Source of the DNA: Dipylidium caninum
Taxonomy: Eukaryota; Platyhelminthes; Cestoda; Cyclophyllidea; Dipylidiidae
Length of the DNA: 64,000 bases
Direction: 5' to 3'
NCBI GenBank assembly: GCA_017562135.1
Contig: QEYB01001427.1
Span: 124,001-188,000 of the forward strand
The position numbers and the translations under genes are program-made. Below the pieces are notes generated by a model, which was given only the letters and a program-made list of their open reading frames with translations, did no database searches and was not told the origin of the DNA. Below, in pieces: positions 59,391 to 64,000 of this stretch. Positions within the stretch are counted from its first letter, which is position 1. Each line of letters starts with the position of its first letter.

Positions 59391-60527
59391 TCACCTGGCT
59401 GAGGGAGTGACGGTAGGTCCGACCGGAACCTGTGGAAGAGAGCAGACATCTCGAGATATGACCCAGAAGCGCGAAATAAAATAAACCCAAATTAAAGGGC
59501 AGCTCACTTCTTTTTTGGTACTGGCCATATGAGTCGATGGTTTGGCGACTAAAGCGAAATCCTCTATTTCGTCAAGTTCGGAGGGCGAGTGTTCCAGGAG
59601 CGCGAACGAGAGGTCTGTCGAAGGGGCGGGGCCTTCATCTTCCCTCTCCTCCTCGCTTTCTTCCACGTCCTGCATATTCCAAAACAGGTGCACATACTGG
59701 TCGTCTACTACTGTCTCTACGTCAGGTACGACGTAATACATCCGTGGGGTGGGAGTCCAGGCTTAGAGCTGAGTCTTCGGTGAGGGGGGGCGTATTTACA
59801 CAAGACATGTTCGTCAATGGGGCTCCCCGATAGGTCAGCCGGTTCTACCCAATTATTTTTTCATGATGCCGTTGTTGCGTATGTGAATATGTTGAAATGA
59901 CCAATAAAAGTGAGATTTGTGGGTTTTGTGTGCACGTTGTGGTGCGTTCGTTTCAAAACAAATTTAAATAATCAAACGCTGTGGAATTGATTGTGACCTT
60001 GGACTGCAGTGATGCATAATCATGCCCACAAATGCCTTTTTCCTTTTTGGGTTTTGTCTTTCCCTGAGAGTCGACTGATGGGAAAGCTACATAATTCTGA
60101 AATTGTGCAACTCTCATTCTTTACCCGCCCACTCTGCTATACATTCATTACCCCAAAATTGCATAAATCCGCGGGGGAATTAACTCGATGACTACGAGTG
60201 GGATTGACGGCCAGAATGACATGATGAGTCCCTGGGCGAGAAGAATAAAATTCTTACCCCGAAATATCGTCCATTTTCGACATCAGTTGTCGCATAACGT
60301 CCCTCTTCTTCTTCTTCCTCGTTCTCCTCCTCCTCCGGTTTCTGCGATGAAGGCACAATTAGGCGGATCTCAACGTCGCCAGATGGAGTGAGGCCAGTCG
60401 GGGGCTCCCGCGGCACCGTGTCGCGTTCCGCCGGCGACTGACTGGCTGGCGCCGAGGCGGGGTCGAGGGGCCGCGGCGCAACCGGCGGGACATCCAATGC
60501 CGTCTTCTCCATCTCTTCCAGACTCAC
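59391..60527 (-). CDS. Unrecognised acidic protein, C-terminal exons
   Basis: Three likely exons on the minus strand: 60258-60527 (or continuing up to 60596), 59508-59761 and 59391-59429. The last two join in phase 0 and end VPVGPTVTPSAR then stop. The first is rich in Pro and Glu with a run of Glu (EEEENEEEEEEG) coded by the CTT/CTC repeat seen on +. The second has YYVVPDVETVVDDQYVHLFW, a Glu-rich run, and SELDEIEDFALVAKPS. The first exon ends in phase 0 but the second needs phase 1, so an exon between them is missing or one boundary is wrong. I do not recognise the family. EDFALV looks like a short LIR (LC3-interacting) motif, which alone proves nothing. Confidence 0.45.
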
Positions 60528-60596
60528 CTGGATGGAAGACACATGCAAACACATACACGTCACATTAGGCAATTCGTGACCTGGTCTCACGGTCAA

Positions 60597-63500
60597 GGAT
60601 TGCGAGAGTATGAAGCCACCTCCTGACTACACCCACTTCTTAGTCCTTGGCGAAGCAATAAACAACGGGGCGGTTCTGACCAACGGTGAGGCATTACTGA
60701 AAATTACTGCCACAACTGTACACGAACGCTGCCCCTCACCACCTCGGTGTCTCGTCATAAGCGGTGGGATGCACAGAACGTCGCCCAGCTACCCCGCTCT
60801 GATAAGTTCCTGTCCACGGAGAAGAAAGCGAAAGTGGGGGGCGAAAGGAATAGGGAGGACTGCGAGAGAAGTAGTGGCGATATGGGGGGAAAGCGAGAAC
60901 ATTTTAGAGAAAGGTGAAGGAAGTGAGGAAAAAGACGGCTGGTCGACTAACCACTTCGTAGTCTGCCAAATCGGGTAGATCCTCGGCAGACATAAGTTAG
61001 AGGAATTTGACGAGGAACGAGTTCAATTGGACTTGCGTCAAGAGCTTGGCTAAATCCCAACTCCGATAGACGTCGATTTCAATTGCTTTTCCACACAGTG
61101 ACATGGCGGTGTCATCACTATCAACGGCACATGAATTTGCGCAATCTCATTGGTCAGTTGGCACCAACCAATGGGAAGCGAGCACACGAACAAGTCACCA
61201 TTTCCACTTCGAATTGCTGCGGGTTTACGTCGAGCCGACGCCGATTGAAACCTTGTCCGGACTGGGGACCGCCTGACCCATCGTTTTGAGCTCGGACGAC
61301 GGAACAAGGGCTGGAGGCGAGGGCTAAACGCCTCGCCTCTCCCCCGCTCCGCCCCCGGCGTGGCTGCCGCTGGGTGGGTGTGCAGGCGCGTGCGGTGCGG
61401 ATGCGCGCCTGTGCTTATGCGCCACGTGCACATTCAACCAGGCGAGAATAGGCGAGGGAGGCTCAAGTCGAGTGCTAAAAAAGGCGACCTGACACCTCAA
61501 CTAAAAGGCCCCTCCCTACGGCGGGGGGGTGACTAACAAAGCGGGGCTGAAGGGGGGAGCGGCGGGGCGACGGGGGGCGGGCGGGGCGACGGGCGACGGG
61601 GGCCACGCCTTGGGGGCACGGCTGCGAGGCTGAGGGTGCCGGTCCGCGACGAAGACGCCTTTTCATTCCCTTCGACGGAGACTCACATGAGGCGCATGTG
61701 CAGGTGGATGTCTGCACGTGGGCGTGTCTGCATTGATACGCTCTCATCAGGCGCGCCAGAACACGATCCGTCTGCCTCACGTCGATCCTTCGGTTAACTG
61801 AGGGGAATGTGAAGACCCTGTGACAAACGTCGGCGGATGAAGAGAAAAATCGTTCGAACAACTCTTCGCCTCCAACAACCAGCCTCCGCCGTGGAAGAGG
61901 CAGAGCCACCGCTCGTCGCGGAGTCCAGGGCGCAAATCTTCTCACGCCTCGGCCCTGCGGCAGGAAGTCACGTGCTGCGGCTTGTGGGGACGGGAGAGGC
62001 GTCTCCCATCGGCGCGTCAGGTCCACCGCCTCTTCCAAGGGCCTGCGTTCGCACCACCCGCGCGGAGCGAGTCGAGTGCATTGCAGCCACGAATATTTCA
62101 CGTCACGCGGGCAGGAGTTTGCGGTTCCCCCCGCCCACCAAACGCTCTGCCTGATTCGCTAGGCGGTGGTGGAATGGAAGACTCGGGGGAGGCGGCGTCG
62201 CAATGTGACCGGCGTCAGTAGCTCGTCGCGGGCTGACATTCGATGCGGAAATGTGCAGGACGTCTTTGCAAGCTTCCCCGTCGCTCGAGATCGTTATGAG
62301 GACAGAGGCATAACCTCTCCATGCCTTCTTCGGCGTTCGGTTGCGGAGGCGGGGAGCTCCGCCCCGAGCGCGCCCTGCAGCCGCGACTACGTGGCCTGGC
62401 GACGTCTTTTGGCGTCTGGGAGAGGACCGACTCACGTCGGCGCCGTCTCGCCTCTCCTGCAGCCGCGAGACAAGGTCTCTTTTACCCAGAAGACCGTCGC
62501 CATGACTACGACTGTCTCAGCGCTATCTGATAGACAGACACGTTATCTGGTCACTCCGACGACATGTTTGGCTGTCAGAATGCGGGCGTGGCCGATCAAG
62601 GAGCCCGCATTTTGGCGGCAGTAACTTTCACTTCCAAAGAGGTGTGCAGCCGCGTCTGCACTGCCACGGCGTGGGAGAGCGCCATTTACATCGCCACTCG
62701 CGCCGCGCCGCCAGCCAAGTCGGCTGTGTCTACTTAAATGCAGATTTAAGTAGACTTGAACGTATCAGCGGCGCCATGGGCCGTCGCAGTGCTCCAAAAT
62801 ACGCGCAATGGAGGAGAAAGGAAAACGAGTGAGGTCGTAGACAGCCTTGAACATATCCATAGTTCTTTCTCGACGAGTGGTATCCATTACCAGCAAAATT
62901 TCCGATCCTCCGGTAGAATGCGGGCCGGGGACACATCCAAATGACACTGCGGTTTCCCCGTTCGGCCGGTAGCAAGCGCGCGAAAGGCCGCGCACCGGTC
63001 GCTCGATGGCCCCGACTTGGGCTGGCGCTGCTCACGGACGGGCGAGCAGTGGCCCGCACGCCCTCTGGCCGCTCGTCGTGATTCACCGAGATGGCGGGGG
63101 ATGGCGGCGGGGCAAGAGGGGCGGGGCGGGGCGGGGCTCGGCGAGGTGGTGGGTGGGTGCGAGATTAATTGATTAAAGGAATAATAAATGGGCGCTGGTT
63201 GAAGAAACACAGGCGGCGGCCGCTACCCGCATGCGATTGAGCCAAATGAGGCCTTTTGGTCGTCGCAGGACCCCGAAAGCAGCCTGGGGGCGCGCCCGGC
63301 GAGATGGCGGGGCAGATAGCCGAAGTAATGGACGAGTCGCCGTGCCGACGAACGCGGAGTGGAAGTGAGTAGGGAGGGCGGACGCACGCCGACCCGGCGT
63401 GAATGACTTAACGGACAAATGGACGGGCGGACGGGCGGGAGGGCGATGCAGGACGGGGTGAGCGCTTAACGCAGCCAAGTCTAGTAGTGCAGCCCAACGA

Positions 63501-64000
63501 GGGCCGCTTCAACCCAGCGCCCGCGCCCTTCGCCCGGGGTGCTGGCCGGGGCCTCTCGCGACCGTCTGACCGCGAGGGGAAAGGGAAGCGGAAGCCGGGA
63601 CAGAGGCAGTCGACGTACCCGCGTCTGCCGGCCGCGCGTCGCGTCCGGTGGGCTCTCGGGGCGAGCGCGTGGGGCGGAGGCTGCCGCCGCACCGTCTCCC
63701 TTCCTCGCCGACCGGTCGCCCTGCGGACCCACTTGGCCGTCAGCCTCGGCGTCCTCCCCGTGTGCCTCGACATCGCGCGTCTGGCGGCGAGCTTCGTGCA
63801 CCTCGCTGGCGTCGCCACCCCTCGAAATGTGCTTGTCTGCACCGGCGCGGGGGAATTCCACGACGGCGCCATGTTCACCGGACACTCTCGGCTCGGCGTC
63901 GCCTTCTCCACGCCCGCGTTGCACGTCACCCCGCCGAGGCGCACTGGGGCGGTTCGGCGTGTCGAGCGAGGCTTCGTCAGGACTGGAGGAAGCCATTGCC
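60597..64000. other. GC-rich end of window, no supported gene
   Basis: GC content rises sharply. Long frames exist on both strands, notably the minus-strand frame from 63996 that starts MASSSPDEASLDTPNRPSAP after CA at the ATG, and an ATG-less plus-strand frame over the same bases. Their composition (Arg, Ala, Gly, Pro) is what GC-rich DNA gives in any frame, so I do not call a gene; the minus-strand frame could be a first exon of the acidic-protein gene. GGGGC repeats lie at 63117-63137. Confidence 0.4.
62728..62755. repeat. Inverted repeat (12-base arms, 4-base loop)
   Basis: GTCTACTTAAAT, loop GCAG, ATTTAAGTAGAC; the arms are exact reverse complements. Confidence 0.9.

Noticed and set aside
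63408..63996. 178- and 171-codon minus-strand open frames at the window end
   Set aside because: Several frames are open on both strands over the same GC-rich bases, with Arg/Ala/Gly/Pro-rich composition and no family resemblance.
1..64000. Search for CRISPR arrays, bacterial operons or transposon ORFs
   Set aside because: No regularly spaced repeats, and no transposase, integrase or reverse transcriptase motif was seen in the translated frames.

Overview
The window is nuclear DNA from an invertebrate animal. All recognisable genes are multi-exon with GT-AG introns, no operon-like bacterial structure is present, and the proteins are metazoan (Eph receptor, DAXX, symplekin, ESCRT-I MVB12, SCaMC carrier, KIF-binding protein, DHRS1). 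Introns of 35 to 41 bases occur beside introns of several kilobases, and protein divergence is strong; a flatworm (Platyhelminthes, probably a parasitic one) fits best, but this is inference and the species cannot be named from the sequence alone.

Layout, left to right. About 4.3-27.6 kb (+): a GC-rich, intron-rich gene for an Eph-family receptor whose extracellular Cys-rich/EGF-like and fibronectin III exons, transmembrane exon and kinase-like exons can be joined in frame. Every catalytic motif of the kinase is replaced, so it is a pseudokinase. 28.5-32.4 kb (+): KIF-binding protein (KIFBP), seven exons. 33.35-38.87 kb (-): DAXX histone H3.3 chaperone, nine exons, one intron with a GC donor. 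39.70-41.29 kb (-): MVB12 subunit of ESCRT-I (MABP plus UMA domains), five exons, complete. 42.97-45.53 kb (-): calcium-regulated mitochondrial ATP-Mg/Pi carrier (SCaMC, SLC25A23/24/25 type), seven exons. 46.98-53.75 kb (+): symplekin, about twenty exons, with two places where the frame does not close. 55.87-57.36 kb (+): DHRS1-type short-chain dehydrogenase/reductase, five exons, complete. 59.39-60.6 kb (-): exons of an acidic protein I do not recognise. The last 3.4 kb is GC-rich and holds no gene I can support.

The genes are functionally unrelated housekeeping and signalling genes; there is no sign of a joint pathway. The most unusual item is the Eph pseudokinase, which also appears to lack the second fibronectin III domain and the C-terminal SAM domain. 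Exon models were made by hand from splice consensus, phase agreement and remembered family alignments; UTRs were not mapped, and the N-terminal (ephrin-binding) part of the Eph gene is largely not identified.
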